From Symsagittifera roscoffensis (taxonomy: Eukaryota > Xenacoelomorpha > Acoela > Convolutidae), in assembly GCF_963678635.1 (NCBI RefSeq), contig NC_087065.1, forward strand, positions 75,403,345 through 75,467,344: a stretch of DNA of 64,000 nt, given 5' to 3'. Positions 15,911-26,069 of this stretch are shown here, piece by piece. The position numbers and the translations under genes are program-made. Position 1 is the stretch's first letter, and each line of letters opens with the position of its first letter. The notes under the pieces are model-generated. The model ran no database searches. It had not been told where the DNA came from and was given only the letters and a program-made list of their open reading frames with translations.

Positions 15911-18900
15911 ATGGACACGAAAACGAACTCTCATCTGGATGAAAAGTGGAGACTGGTTCCGGCCTTTCTCCAGGGAAGGGGTCTGGTGAATCTGCATCTG
16001 GACAGCTTCAACCACTTCATCAGTGTTGACATCCACAAACTCGTTCAGGCCCACTCGAAAGTGACGTGCGAGGCAGACGTCAACTGGTATCTGAGATACC
16101 TCAGTGTTAAAGTGGGACACCCGAACAGCGAAGAGGGATATGGAATCAAGAAGAGCATAACGCCCCATGAGTGTCGTCTTAGAGACATGACATACTCTGC
16201 TCCAGTTTATGTCGATATTGAGTACGTCAAAGGAACCCAGCGAGTTATCAGGCAGGATTTGCTGTTAGGTCGGTTGCCGATTATGTTAAAGAGCAACAAT
16301 TGTGTGCTGCACGGCAAAACGGCTGCTGAGATGGCAAAGTTGAATGAATGTCCTTTAGATCCGGGTGGGTACTTTGTAGTTCGAGGAACGGAGAAAGTGA
16401 TTTTGATGCAGGAACAACATTCAAGAAACCGAATCATTTGTGACATGGACCCCAAAGGAAATCCAACATGCAGTGTAACTAGTATGACCTATGAAAAGAA
16501 AACGAGAACTGCAGTATCGCTGGTTCATTCCAACTTTGTGGTAAGGTCGAATGTTTTTGCAGAAGATGTTCCGTTTGCAATCATGATGAAAGCGTTTGGA
16601 ATAGAATGTGAGAACTTTTTGGTGCAGCTCGTTGGAGTAGAGCCGAAAACTTTGGCGCTTCTGGCACCTTCTTTAGAAGAATGTCACAAAAATGAAGTTT
16701 TCACCGAGACGCAAGCGTTGGTGTATTTGGGAAAACGTCTCAAATCTAAAGTGAGTGTTCTCGGAGTGCCCGGGATGCGACAAAAAGCGTTTCCCAAATC
16801 AGAGGAGGCACGTGAACATTTGTTCCAGAATGTTCTTTGCCATATTGCAGCGCCAGAATACGATTTCTACGATCGAGCTGTGATTTTGGGCATGATGGTT
16901 AGACGAATTATACTTTGCATGGATGATCCTACTCTCTTGGATGACAGGGATTACTATGGAAATAAGAGACTCGAGTTGGCAGGTTCCTTCGTGTCTTTAC
17001 TCTTTGAAGATTTGCTCTTGAGATTTAACGGCGAGTTAGTGCGGGTTGCCAATACTGTGATTCCAAAAACTAGGGCGCAAGGGTTCGACGTTGTAAAATA
17101 CATGAGACCTGATATTATAACCAGCGGTCTCGAAATGTCAGTGTCATCCGGAAACTGGACCTTGAAGAGATTCAAAATGGAACGTCAGGGTGTCACCCAA
17201 GTGTTGTCTCGACTGTCGTACATTTCGGCTCTGGGAATGATGACTAGGGTTAACTCGCAGTACGAGAAGAGTCGAAAAGTGAGTGGTCCAAGGGCTCTTC
17301 AGCCATCCCAATGGGGAATGCTATGTCCTTCCGACACACCTGAAGGAGAAGCATGTGGCTTGGTTAAGAACTTGGCGCTGCTTGCTCACGTGACTACAGA
17401 CGTCGACGAAAGTAGTCTAGACGTGTTTCTCGATAATTGTGGTCTTGAAAATATCAGACTCTTGTCCGGAGAATCAGTATTCAACCCCTCTAATTTTATT
17501 GTTAATCTTAACGGTCTGGTCAAGGGACTAACAAATGATCCTCAGCTGTTCGTGGATGATTTTCGTAGACTAAGACGTGCGGGATATATTAACCCTTTCG
17601 TTTCTGTCAGCACAAATTTTCACACTAATACCATAAATATAGCCTCAGATCAAGGCAGGATTTGCCGTCCTTACATTGTAGTCAAAAACGGGAAATCTGC
17701 GGTGAGGGAACGTCATTTAAAAGATCTTGCGAGAGGCGTGCGAACGTTCCAAGACTTTGTAAAGAAAGGACTGATTGAGTATTTAGACGTAAATGAGGAA
17801 AACGATTCTTTAATTGCACTCTACCCTAAAGATATCATAAATGAGAGTACCCATCTGGAAATAGAGCCCTATACAATACTGGGTGTATGTGCTGGATTGG
17901 TTCCATATCCACATCACAACCAGTCGCCCAGAAACACTTACCAGTGTGCTATGGGCAAACAGGCCATGGGAAACATAGCTTATAACCAGAGAAACAGAAT
18001 CGATACGCTGATGTATAATTTAGTCTATCCTCAGATTCCGATGGTGCGCACAAAAACGATTGATCTGATTAATTTCGATAAGGTTCCGGCTGGTCACAAT
18101 ACTATGGTGGCTGTGATGTCATATAGTTGTTATGATATCGAGGATGCCTTGGTGATAAACAAAGCTTCATTGGATCGAGGCTATGGACGATGCATAGTTT
18201 ACAGGAATCAAAAGGTTGCTGTTAGAAGGTACGCCAATGGGACAGGCGACAAAATCAATGGGCCGCTTATCGACCCGGTTTCGAAACTACCAATATTCAG
18301 ACACCAGATTTTGGACCAAGATGGGGTCGCTTTTCCAGGTCAGAGGTGCCTGGACAGACAAGTGACTGTGAATAAAAGCATGCCAATCGTTACCCAGACG
18401 TCTCTCTCAGGCGTAGCCGGAGCTCAATCGTCCAGTGACATAACTCAGAAGGTAGAGTATAAAGACTGTCCTACAGATTACAAGGGATCCGAGCCGTCTC
18501 ACATTGAGAAGGTGATGATAACGTCGAACAGTGAGGACTCGTTTTTGATAAAACTGTTGCTCCGTCAGACTAGAAGACCAGAAGTGGGGGATAAATTCAG
18601 CAGCAGACATGGACAGAAGGGGGTGTGTGGTTTGACTGTTCAGCAGGAAGACATGCCCTTCACTGAGCAAGGAATCTGTCCCGATATTATCATGAATCCG
18701 CATGGGTTTCCCTCTCGAATGACTGTAGGTAAACTGATTGAACTTCTAGCCGGTAAAGCAGGGTTAATTGAAGGCAAGTTCAAATACGGAACTGCTTTTG
18801 GAGGCGATCAAGTCGATGACATTAGTCAAGTTCTCATCCAAAATGGATATAATTATCTGGGAAAGGAGTTTTTAACGTCTGGAATAACAGGCGAACCGTT

Positions 18901-19309
18901 GGAAGCGTATATATACTTCGGACCTTTTTACTACCAAAAGTTGAAACACATGGTGCTTGATAAAATGCATTCGAGAGCGAGGGGACCCAAAGCAGTTTTG
19001 ACGAGACAGCCTACCGAGGGACGGTCACGTGACGGAGGGTTGAGATTAGGAGAGATGGAGCGAGACTGTTTGATTGGCTACGGAGCTAGTCTGCTCCTAC
19101 TAGAGCGCCTGATGATCTCAAGCGACATGGCTGAGATAGAAGTATGTGGTAATTGTGGTCTGTTGGCATATTCTAATTGGTGTCATTTCTGTCGCTGTTC
19201 GAAGGATGTGGCAAAGATTAAGATTCCCTACGCGTGTAAATTGCTGTTCCAAGAACTGATGGCGATGAATGTCGCGCCCAGACTGAAGCTTGAAAGTGTT
19301 TTGGACTAA
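15911..19309 (+). CDS. POLR3B: DNA-directed RNA polymerase III second-largest subunit (RPC2), intronless
   Basis: One uninterrupted frame. I chose the ATG at 15911, giving 1132 residues (human POLR3B has 1133); the frame extends to 15818, but those 31 residues are family-atypical and lie before a splice-like TTTTGCCTTTCAG ending at 15899. Family blocks run in order: [16 protein letters not shown] (N-terminus), [113 protein letters not shown] (about 735–755; metal and active-site region), [12 protein letters not shown] (about 892), [17 protein letters not shown], and a C-terminal zinc site CGNCG…CHFC (about 1079–1097). In [10 protein letters not shown] a Cys sits where the recalled human sequence has Gly. 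Pol III makes tRNA, 5S and U6 RNA. The absence of introns contrasts with its neighbours. Confidence 0.97.
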   Translation: MDTKTNSHLDEKWRLVPAFLQGRGLVNLHLDSFNHFISVDIHKLVQAHSKVTCEADVNWYLRYLSVKVGHPNSEEGYGIKKSITPHECRLRDMTYSAPVYVDIEYVKGTQRVIRQDLLLGRLPIMLKSNNCVLHGKTAAEMAKLNECPLDPGGYFVVRGTEKVILMQEQHSRNRIICDMDPKGNPTCSVTSMTYEKKTRTAVSLVHSNFVVRSNVFAEDVPFAIMMKAFGIECENFLVQLVGVEPKTLALLAPSLEECHKNEVFTETQALVYLGKRLKSKVSVLGVPGMRQKAFPKSEEAREHLFQNVLCHIAAPEYDFYDRAVILGMMVRRIILCMDDPTLLDDRDYYGNKRLELAGSFVSLLFEDLLLRFNGELVRVANTVIPKTRAQGFDVVKYMRPDIITSGLEMSVSSGNWTLKRFKMERQGVTQVLSRLSYISALGMMTRVNSQYEKSRKVSGPRALQPSQWGMLCPSDTPEGEACGLVKNLALLAHVTTDVDESSLDVFLDNCGLENIRLLSGESVFNPSNFIVNLNGLVKGLTNDPQLFVDDFRRLRRAGYINPFVSVSTNFHTNTINIASDQGRICRPYIVVKNGKSAVRERHLKDLARGVRTFQDFVKKGLIEYLDVNEENDSLIALYPKDIINESTHLEIEPYTILGVCAGLVPYPHHNQSPRNTYQCAMGKQAMGNIAYNQRNRIDTLMYNLVYPQIPMVRTKTIDLINFDKVPAGHNTMVAVMSYSCYDIEDALVINKASLDRGYGRCIVYRNQKVAVRRYANGTGDKINGPLIDPVSKLPIFRHQILDQDGVAFPGQRCLDRQVTVNKSMPIVTQTSLSGVAGAQSSSDITQKVEYKDCPTDYKGSEPSHIEKVMITSNSEDSFLIKLLLRQTRRPEVGDKFSSRHGQKGVCGLTVQQEDMPFTEQGICPDIIMNPHGFPSRMTVGKLIELLAGKAGLIEGKFKYGTAFGGDQVDDISQVLIQNGYNYLGKEFLTSGITGEPLEAYIYFGPFYYQKLKHMVLDKMHSRARGPKAVLTRQPTEGRSRDGGLRLGEMERDCLIGYGASLLLLERLMISSDMAEIEVCGNCGLLAYSNWCHFCRCSKDVAKIKIPYACKLLFQELMAMNVAPRLKLESVLD

Positions 19310-19631
19310 AAAAGAAACCTCAAATTTTTTGTTTTTAGTGAAATGAAAAATAATTTATTCAAATCAAAAATTTAAGTTGCCAATTTTGTTGATCGTTAGC
19401 AAATGACCATCATGTATTCATCATATTTTCATTGCATTCTTTCAAACAATGCGGTCATTGTGGTGTGAACTGTTGCCATATTTCAATTCGACAGGAGATT
19501 TCGATGAAGGGATAATGTTCTCTTAAATCAGTTAATTCACTGTTAAGACTGTTTAACATATCTCTAATTCAGGTTTATTATGGCGATTACACTGCGGGCA
19601 ATTTGAATGATCGTCCTTTCATTTTGTCAAA

Positions 19632-20297
19632 ATGGATCCATTTGACTCTGTAGTTCGCATGTCTGCATTAAACGGCTCTGATCCGGAACTTAGTCGCTGC
19701 TTAAAAAGTTTGACTTATGACGACGACCTGAAAAAGCATCTGGATTTCAAAGTTAAAGCTACTTTCTGTGACCCGAAGTTAGAGGTCAAAGTAGCTAAGA
19801 TGTGTGATATTGAACCCGAAGCAAATATGAATGAACAAATGGTTATAAAACGTGAACATTCGCCGAATGAAATATTCAGACCCAGCGTCAATGGTACGAG
19901 CGCAAAAACGGATCGGTTTTTCGATGTTCGCCAAAAGCCAAATTTTGATGATGCCAAAGAAAACAATCGTGTTTATATTCGCAATCAATCAATTTTCCTG
20001 ACTGCAGTTTTGTGTGCAATATTTTTGTATATATTTAGCCTGACACTATTCTTCCTACTCCTAGCATTTTTCAGTGTATATTTCGAGATAGGAGCGGCTC
20101 TGTTTCTAAATGTAATGATGCTATTCTTTCCCCTGACTGCTGTAGTTTTCAACTGGAGTTGTTTTGTAGTCTACTCTACTTTTTACTGTTCGCTCACCTG
20201 TTGTGTTCTTATAGCATGTGCTTATGTTCAGTTCTTTGCAACTGGTGTATATGAAAAGCTAAAGAATGCGACGTGTTTGTTCATAGCGTGCAATTAG
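19632..20297 (+). CDS. small multi-pass membrane protein, unknown function
   Basis: Single-exon ORF of 221 codons starting 323 nt after POLR3B. The start ATGGATCC has AAA immediately upstream. The first ~115 residues are hydrophilic and mixed-charge (LKSLTYDDDLKKHLDFKVKA; DIEPEANMNEQM). The last ~100 are almost wholly hydrophobic, with three or four likely membrane helices (about 119–147, 150–172, 177–203), rich in Phe, Cys and Leu; the C-terminus is short (EKLKNATCLFIACN). There is no signal peptide and I recognise no family. The close spacing after POLR3B and an upstream CTCTAATTCAG at about 19562–19572 could mean a shared (operon-like) transcript or an independent short gene. A chance ORF is possible, but balanced N-terminal composition argues for a real protein. 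Confidence 0.5.
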   Translation: MDPFDSVVRMSALNGSDPELSRCLKSLTYDDDLKKHLDFKVKATFCDPKLEVKVAKMCDIEPEANMNEQMVIKREHSPNEIFRPSVNGTSAKTDRFFDVRQKPNFDDAKENNRVYIRNQSIFLTAVLCAIFLYIFSLTLFFLLLAFFSVYFEIGAALFLNVMMLFFPLTAVVFNWSCFVVYSTFYCSLTCCVLIACAYVQFFATGVYEKLKNATCLFIACN

Positions 20298-20949
20298 TCA
20301 TTCTTAAAGTTAAAATTTGTCCATTTTTGGTCATACTTTTCCGAGTCAATGAAGTTTTTTTTATATTCAAATTATAGCAAGAATGAATGTGCAATGCAAC
20401 TGCTAAATTTGGTGCTTTTATGTTATTGTGTCACTATTTGAAAATTCCAAACTATATTCCTACTAGAAACCAAGTTAAATTCCTTTAGAATTTTTCGATT
20501 TTTCTACAAACCAGGTGAGACTTAAAAATTAGCGCCAGAATAAGTTGATTAAAACCCTCAATTTAAGGAGAAACGTTTATTTTCAGACAGCGTAGTGGCA
20601 AAGAACTTGGTATTTGGGTTTTTTTCCTTACAAAGTTGGTACCACACAGTCACGTACGAGGTCGAGTGATATATCGTATTGGAATCCTGTCAGTCGTGAT
20701 TCGAGCAGTTTTCAAAAATGTGAAACATTAATCTCGGTATCGAAAAAACTAGCCGAATGAATATACAATGCTGATGTAGCTGAACTAGTTAAATGTTTTT
20801 ATTTTGAATATAGAGTCACCATTTTAGCTTCAAATGACATGTTTTGAGAAGTAGAGAGACCAAAGAAATTTAAACGCAAGCTAGTTGAAAAGAGGATCTT
20901 GAGTCATCATATGATTCAATTTTTTTTTTCAACTATTGTCTCACGTTCC
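20298..20949. other. intergenic; dispersed repeat copy at 20590–20770
   Basis: Contains AAAGAACTTGGTATTTGGG, GAGGTCGAGTGATATATCGTATTGG and CAGTCGTGATTCGAGCAG, a truncated copy of the GGAACTT-GTATTCGGGTG family. No gene was seen. Confidence 0.6.
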
Positions 20950-20950
20950 T

Positions 20951-21382
20951 GTTAACGGTAACTTCCCAAATGGCATACTAATGAAACTTTTCCCAAATGG
21001 CATAAATTTCAAGTTTTCACTGTAATTCAAACGTTTTCTGTCAGTTTCTAATTCTAACATTTTTTCAGGAACGAAAAGATGTTAACAAGATTTGGAATTA
21101 ATTGGTTCCAAACAAATGTAAAGCGACAAATTTGTCGGAAAAGTTGACCACAGGAAGCTTATTAATAACCGCAAGCGTATGTTTTTCGCTTTTGATAAAA
21201 TGTCAAGATTAAATGTCAATTAACATTCGAATTGACAACTTGACTAATTTTCTCACATTGTTCACGAAAAAGTTGTTCTCGGTTTTTTCAATGCAACTGT
21301 TGCATGAAATTTATGCCATTTGGGAACTTTTTTATTTTTATGCCATTTGGGAATTATGCCATTTGAGACGTAATCGTGTTAA
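20951..21382. mobile_element. 432-bp MITE with CCCAAATGGCATA subterminal repeats
   Basis: Both ends carry GTTAAC followed within 30 bp by CAAATGGCATA (left GTTAACGGTAACTTCCCAAATGG; right, reversed, GTTAACACGATTACGTCTCAAATGG). The motif CCCAAATGGCATA occurs twice in direct orientation on the left and three times inverted on the right, and the longer block CCCAAATGGCATAAATTTCA is reverse-complemented at about 21305–21325. No ORF. Confidence 0.7.
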
Positions 21383-22899
21383 CGCTGGCGGCTAGCAAGC
21401 GTCATCAAATTAGATTGAAGATTTTTTGTCAGGTTAACCTCTTATGTGATAAAAATCACTCATTACAGATAGCTTGATTTATTACAAATTCGAGACGTTT
21501 GGCTTTGGGACATTAACTAGAGGGTACCGAGCACGCCTGGGACGGCTAGGGTCCTTGCTTCGATAAAAGTCTGTTTGTGTGTTTGGGCTAAAAGAAATAT
21601 CATTGCAATCAAATGATTTTTTCCTGTTAATTGTAAATTCATTAACCCTGACTTTGCATAATTCCTTATTTTTTCGCTCAAAAGCTTTATTCGGCTTATA
21701 TCGTTCGGCCTCTGTTATATCGTCTTAGTGACCTGATTTTGCGTCATTTGAAAGGAAAAAAATAGCCATTAAAAATTTGTTCTTTCCGAAGGGACGTGTA
21801 CGTTTTCGGAATAGCAGAACTTTTATAGCTCAAAGTTTTTATGACAATTTTGCCACTTGCGATGCAACACAAACAAAGCGTAACAAACTAGCAGATGTAA
21901 ATTCCGACAAAAGCTGCGAGGTCAACAAATAGTTTTGAAATGTCGAGAAAAGCTAGATCTACCAAAGTTTTCATATCTTTGTCTCAACTTGTCTTGAATA
22001 AGAAAATTGATAGATAAATTTGCATCTTGCATCGAAAACAAAACCTACAAAGCAGACCATTTTTGTGAGAAATAAGAAATAATGAGTTACCCCTCGAAGA
22101 AATAATGAGTTACCCCCTCGAAAGACTCACATGCATAAGACAATTGTTTCGCCCATCCAATGGCACAAAATTAGGCCACTAAGTTGATCAGGTATACGAC
22201 GAAAATTTAGCGCAGTAATGAAAGAAAAACGGAAATTATTCCTAGTCGGAGGTTGTAAAATTAAAATCAGCATTTGTAAATTATTGAATAGAACGGCTAT
22301 CTGATATGCAGTCTTGATAAAATTATGTCTGTTGGTTGACAAAAGTGGAGATTCAGGAAATTGCTTCAGTGATTCATTTGGACAAGTTGTTCACAAAAAA
22401 TGTTCCGAATTAAATAAGTTTGCTAATTACGAGTATGTTTATCGCATCCATAAAAATTGTGTGCATAATTAACTAAATTTCCTCAAAAAATTTTATAACT
22501 CAATTTCTTCCGCCAATTTCTAAAAACCCGCCACTTTTTCATGAATCTGTTGTTTTGGTTAAATTCTTGATATCAAGTTTGTCAGCATAGTTATCTAGAA
22601 AAACTTTTCCAGAAAAGAATTGTGTAAAATTTTTTGGACGTGCTCCATTATGCAGGGCAGTTCCCCACAACCCATTCTGTCAATTGAAACCAAATCTTGA
22701 AACACCGTTAACTGCAACATTTAAAATTTCGGACCTGGTTTCCTTCATTGCTAATAATAGCCGAGCACAAAAAATCTTGCCTTCAAATCTCACTTCTCAA
22801 ATCCATGTCGTTTTTTTTTTGATTTTTTCAAAAATTTTCGAAAACTTTGAAGATCTCAATCCTTCAAAGTTTAAAAAAAAAATCAAAAACGTTGAAAAT

Positions 22900-23680
22900 C
22901 TCAATCCTGGAGTTGGAAGCTCTGGGGGTACCCTCAGGAGTTGCAAGTATTGCCTCTGAATATGAGTGTTCAAATCCTTGTAATTTTCGAGATTTGACTT
23001 TTTTAAAGGATTTTTCAGAAAACTTTAATTAAAACTATTTTTTCAAAATTGGAAATTCCTAACCCTGTAGTTGGGGGCTGTCAGAGTGCTCTCCGGGGCT
23101 GCGAATCTTGCCTTCAATTAAGGCTGCTCAAATCTTTGCCGTTTTTTGTTATTTTTCAAATAAAAATTCAGAAAACTTGATTTAAAACTATTTTTTCAAA
23201 ATTTGAACTTCCTAACCTTTTACTTGGGGGCTGTCAAAGTACTCTCAGGTGTTGCGAATCTTGCTTCCATATATGATTGCTCAAGTTTTTACAGTTTTTG
23301 AATGTTTTTGTGGTTTTTTGAAGTTTTGTTGTTAAAAAGCTTAATTTTGAAAAGTTTCTCAAATTGAAATTCTTAGCCCTGTTTTTGGGTTTCATGACAG
23401 TACTCTCATGAGTTACAAATCTTGCGTTCAAATGCGACTGCTCCGTTTCAAGTTTTCGAAATGTGAATTTTCTCTTTCATTCTATTTTTTTGAAGAACTT
23501 TTATATATATAAAACTTCAATATTTTATGGTTTTTCAAAATTTGAATTAAAAAACTTGAATAAAAAAATTTTGCAAAATTTGAAATAACCAACCCTGTAA
23601 TTGGGTGCTGTCAAGGTAGTTTTAAAGGATGCAGATCTTATTTTCATAATATGCAGTTTTTTATGAGTTGTTAAAAATTC
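22900..23680 (+). repeat. ~160-bp tandem repeat, five degenerate units
   Basis: Units begin near 22905, 23061, 23221, 23377 and 23591 with AACCCTG(T/G)AGTTGGGGGCTGTCA, then AGTGCTCTC, GTTGCGAATCTTGCCTTCA and a T/A-rich tail (AAAACTATTTTTTCAAAATTTGAA). The spacing is 156–160 bp except the last (about 214 bp). Its function is unknown. Confidence 0.75.
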
Positions 23681-25076
23681 TAGCAGAATTGGGTTTCCAT
23701 TTTTTTTAAATTTAAAAATACTTTTGTTTCATTTCTTTTACTAAATCAATTTGTTCGTTAGACTTCTGATTTCTTTTTAAGTTTGCTTCAGAGGAAGCCG
23801 AAATATGCACTTATATTAAGAAAATGAGAGTGGAGCGAAAAAGATTGAATGATTGAGGATCGAAGATGGTTTTAAAGTTTAAAATGTCTGTGGAATCAAA
23901 AAATTCTTACTTACGGGTTTTCGGTAATGGGTGTCAAAGATAATTTTCAAAGAGCTTTAAGGTGATGTGGTTTTTTTCTTCGAAATTGCTATAGTGTCAG
24001 TAAAGGTACTGAATAGGTCGTAATTATTTTTTTGTGTTTTCAGGAAAAAGTAGTTTGTTCACGCTCAATTTTGATTTTTCGCGATTTGAATGCCGTTCAT
24101 TTCATTGGTCAAAAGAAAGAGAGAAGAAATTATTTCTCTACAGTAGTATTTGAGTTTTTGATGCATATTTGAGTTCATTTCAATTTTATTTGCGAATTGC
24201 GCTCTCCAACGAAAAAAGCGGAAACGTCATCAATTTGTAGTTTCGAAAATAGATTTTAATACGCAGCGGAGTAAAATTATTACCCATGGATCCAATTTTC
24301 TAATATTGGGATATTTTCAATTAAACAGTGCCAATTTAAACTGTTTTGGAAATTCAAAGACATTTAATCTGATTTTTTTTCGGTAGTTGAAAATTCATCA
24401 AAAATTTTCAATCGGTTTTTTTCTTCAATTTTGTTGAATGTTTTACATTTCAAACTGATAATTTTCGTGTTGTAACTTTGTTTCATTCAACTAATAGAAA
24501 ACATAACGGATTTTTAAACTGGGTTTTGAAATTTTTTTCTCAAATTGGGTTAGTTTTGTATGAAAAAATTGTCTATAATAAAATTTTCCTAAAATGTGAC
24601 TTAAAATTTCAATTGTAAACAAATTGTCTCACAAAATTATTTTTTTTTCAGTTCTAGTTTAACATCTAATTGTGTTAACTATGGTCTTATCATTGTCATT
24701 GTATATAGGGCTGCAATTGTTTCTTAAAAAATTATCTCTTTTCGGCTGGCTGAATTATGTCCCATTTTTTTCATTTAGTGCTATTTTCACAGCAATCGGC
24801 TATCCTTGGTATCTTTTAGTATCCTGTATTATAAAATTGAATTGAAAATTAACTAATGGAACCACGAGCAAAACATATTTCAGTTAACATAGTCAATTTG
24901 AAATGGAAAGGTATCCATTCACAAGTATTCTCTAAAACCATATTTTTTTCTCTAAAACCGGGCTGTTGCTTGAAATCCATAGTTCCATACTGTTCAGTTA
25001 TTTTTTTGTTGATTTTCCACCTTAATGAAAGCCTGGGTTAAATTGTTCACTCTCCTATGGCTGGATGTGGATCCAA
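23681..25076 (+). other. intergenic; one copy of the GGCTATGTT-ending dispersed family
   Basis: About 23920–24530 has the family's internal blocks (CAAAGAGCTTTAAGGTGATG; ACTGAATAGGTCGTAATTATTTTTTTGTGTTTTCAGGAAAAAG; ACGCAGCGGAGTAAAATTATTACCCATGGATCCAATTTTC) in scrambled or partial form. No gene. Confidence 0.45.
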
Positions 25077-25344
25077 TACAGTGCTGATTTAAATAATCCG
25101 TTTTTTCGCAAATTGGGTTGATTTTAGATAAAAAGTGATGAAGACCAGTCTTGCTTAAAATTATAACAAAATTAATATGGCGCAATTTGTTTTGTAAAAC
25201 AAATTGCACATATTAATTCTGTTAAGATTTTAAGCAAGATTGATCTTCATCATTTTTTGTCTAAACTCAACACAAATTGAGAAAAACTCGTTTTAAATTT
25301 CAAGTTTTATTCATTTTGTCCGGATAATTTAAACCAGCACTGTA
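25077..25344. mobile_element. Tc1/mariner-type palindromic MITE
   Basis: The element is bounded by TACAGTGCTG on the left and CAGCACTGTA on the right. The inverted ends CAGTGCTGRTTTAAATWATCCG are near-identical and flanked by TA, the Tc1/mariner target duplication. Inside, 25126–25259 is an almost perfect palindrome (AGTGATGAAGACCAGTCTTGCTTAAAA against its reversed right-arm counterpart AATGATGAAGATCAATCTTGCTTAAAA) around 25193. There is no transposase, so it is non-autonomous. Confidence 0.85.
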
Positions 25345-25419
25345 TGTTAACAAAAAAATTTTTAGGATGAAGAAAAATCTGTTCATCCTTGGTATATCTT
25401 TCGCCTCTGAGCTGGGGCT

Positions 25420-25750
25420 GATTTAAGGGGGGGGGGAGGACGCCTCCCCCCCCCCCTCCGGGATTCGACCCCCTGCCGACCCTAAAAATTTTCTAAGGGC
25501 GCCTTCGGTGCCAATATATATTAATTTTGAGGGGGAGTGCGCTCCGAAAAAGCGCGGTTTTTTGGTCAAAATTTTTCAAAAAGTACCTAAAAATGCCTTT
25601 TTGGCCTGTTTTTTCAAAATTTTGTGCGACGCAGAAAATTTGACCAAAACAGGGTCTTTTTAATGATTTGGGAGAGCTCGGAAAATCGATTTGGTCGACC
25701 ATAAAAAAAGGCCGACTAAGTTTTCAACAGTTTTTTGAAAATCTTGGGGG
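25420..25750 (-). repeat. dispersed GATCTAGG…GGTCGACC repeat, reverse copy
   Basis: The reverse complement of this stretch matches 36998–37255 and 9977–10325: GGTCGACCAAATCGATTTTCCGAGCTCTCCC, GCGACGCA and AAAAGCGCG-type blocks. At 25427–25458 a G11 run faces a C13 run, giving a G/C palindrome. Confidence 0.65.
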
Positions 25751-26053
25751 AATGAGGTGGTTATGATTGCTTGCAATGTTCAAATATAAGAAATGTAACT
25801 ATTAAATAAAAGCTTTTGATCTTATATGAGAAGCATGTGATGTCTTCTTCAAAGTGGAGTGGGGAGGGAGGCTTTGGTGGCATCATCCCTCAAAATCGTA
25901 CCAGAATGTGTTAAGAAGTGAAACAAATAGGCTAATCTCGCACCATGACCCCAGAATTGACCAGTTCAATACTACTCCAATCATAATTTGTTCATTTGCG
26001 ATACACTTGGTATCTTGTCAGTTCAATTCAGTTTGATAGCAGCAGTTGCTAAA

Positions 26054-26062
26054 TTTGTTCAG
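26054..26062 (+). promoter_or_regulatory. 3' splice acceptor 7 nt upstream of the SLC5 start
   Basis: AATTTGTTCAG ends at 26062, leaving a 7-nt leader (ATCTGCA) before the ATG at 26070. This is the same arrangement as in RUVBL2 and POLR3B. It also argues against the in-frame upstream ATG at 26046. Confidence 0.45.
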
Positions 26063-26069
26063 ATCTGCA

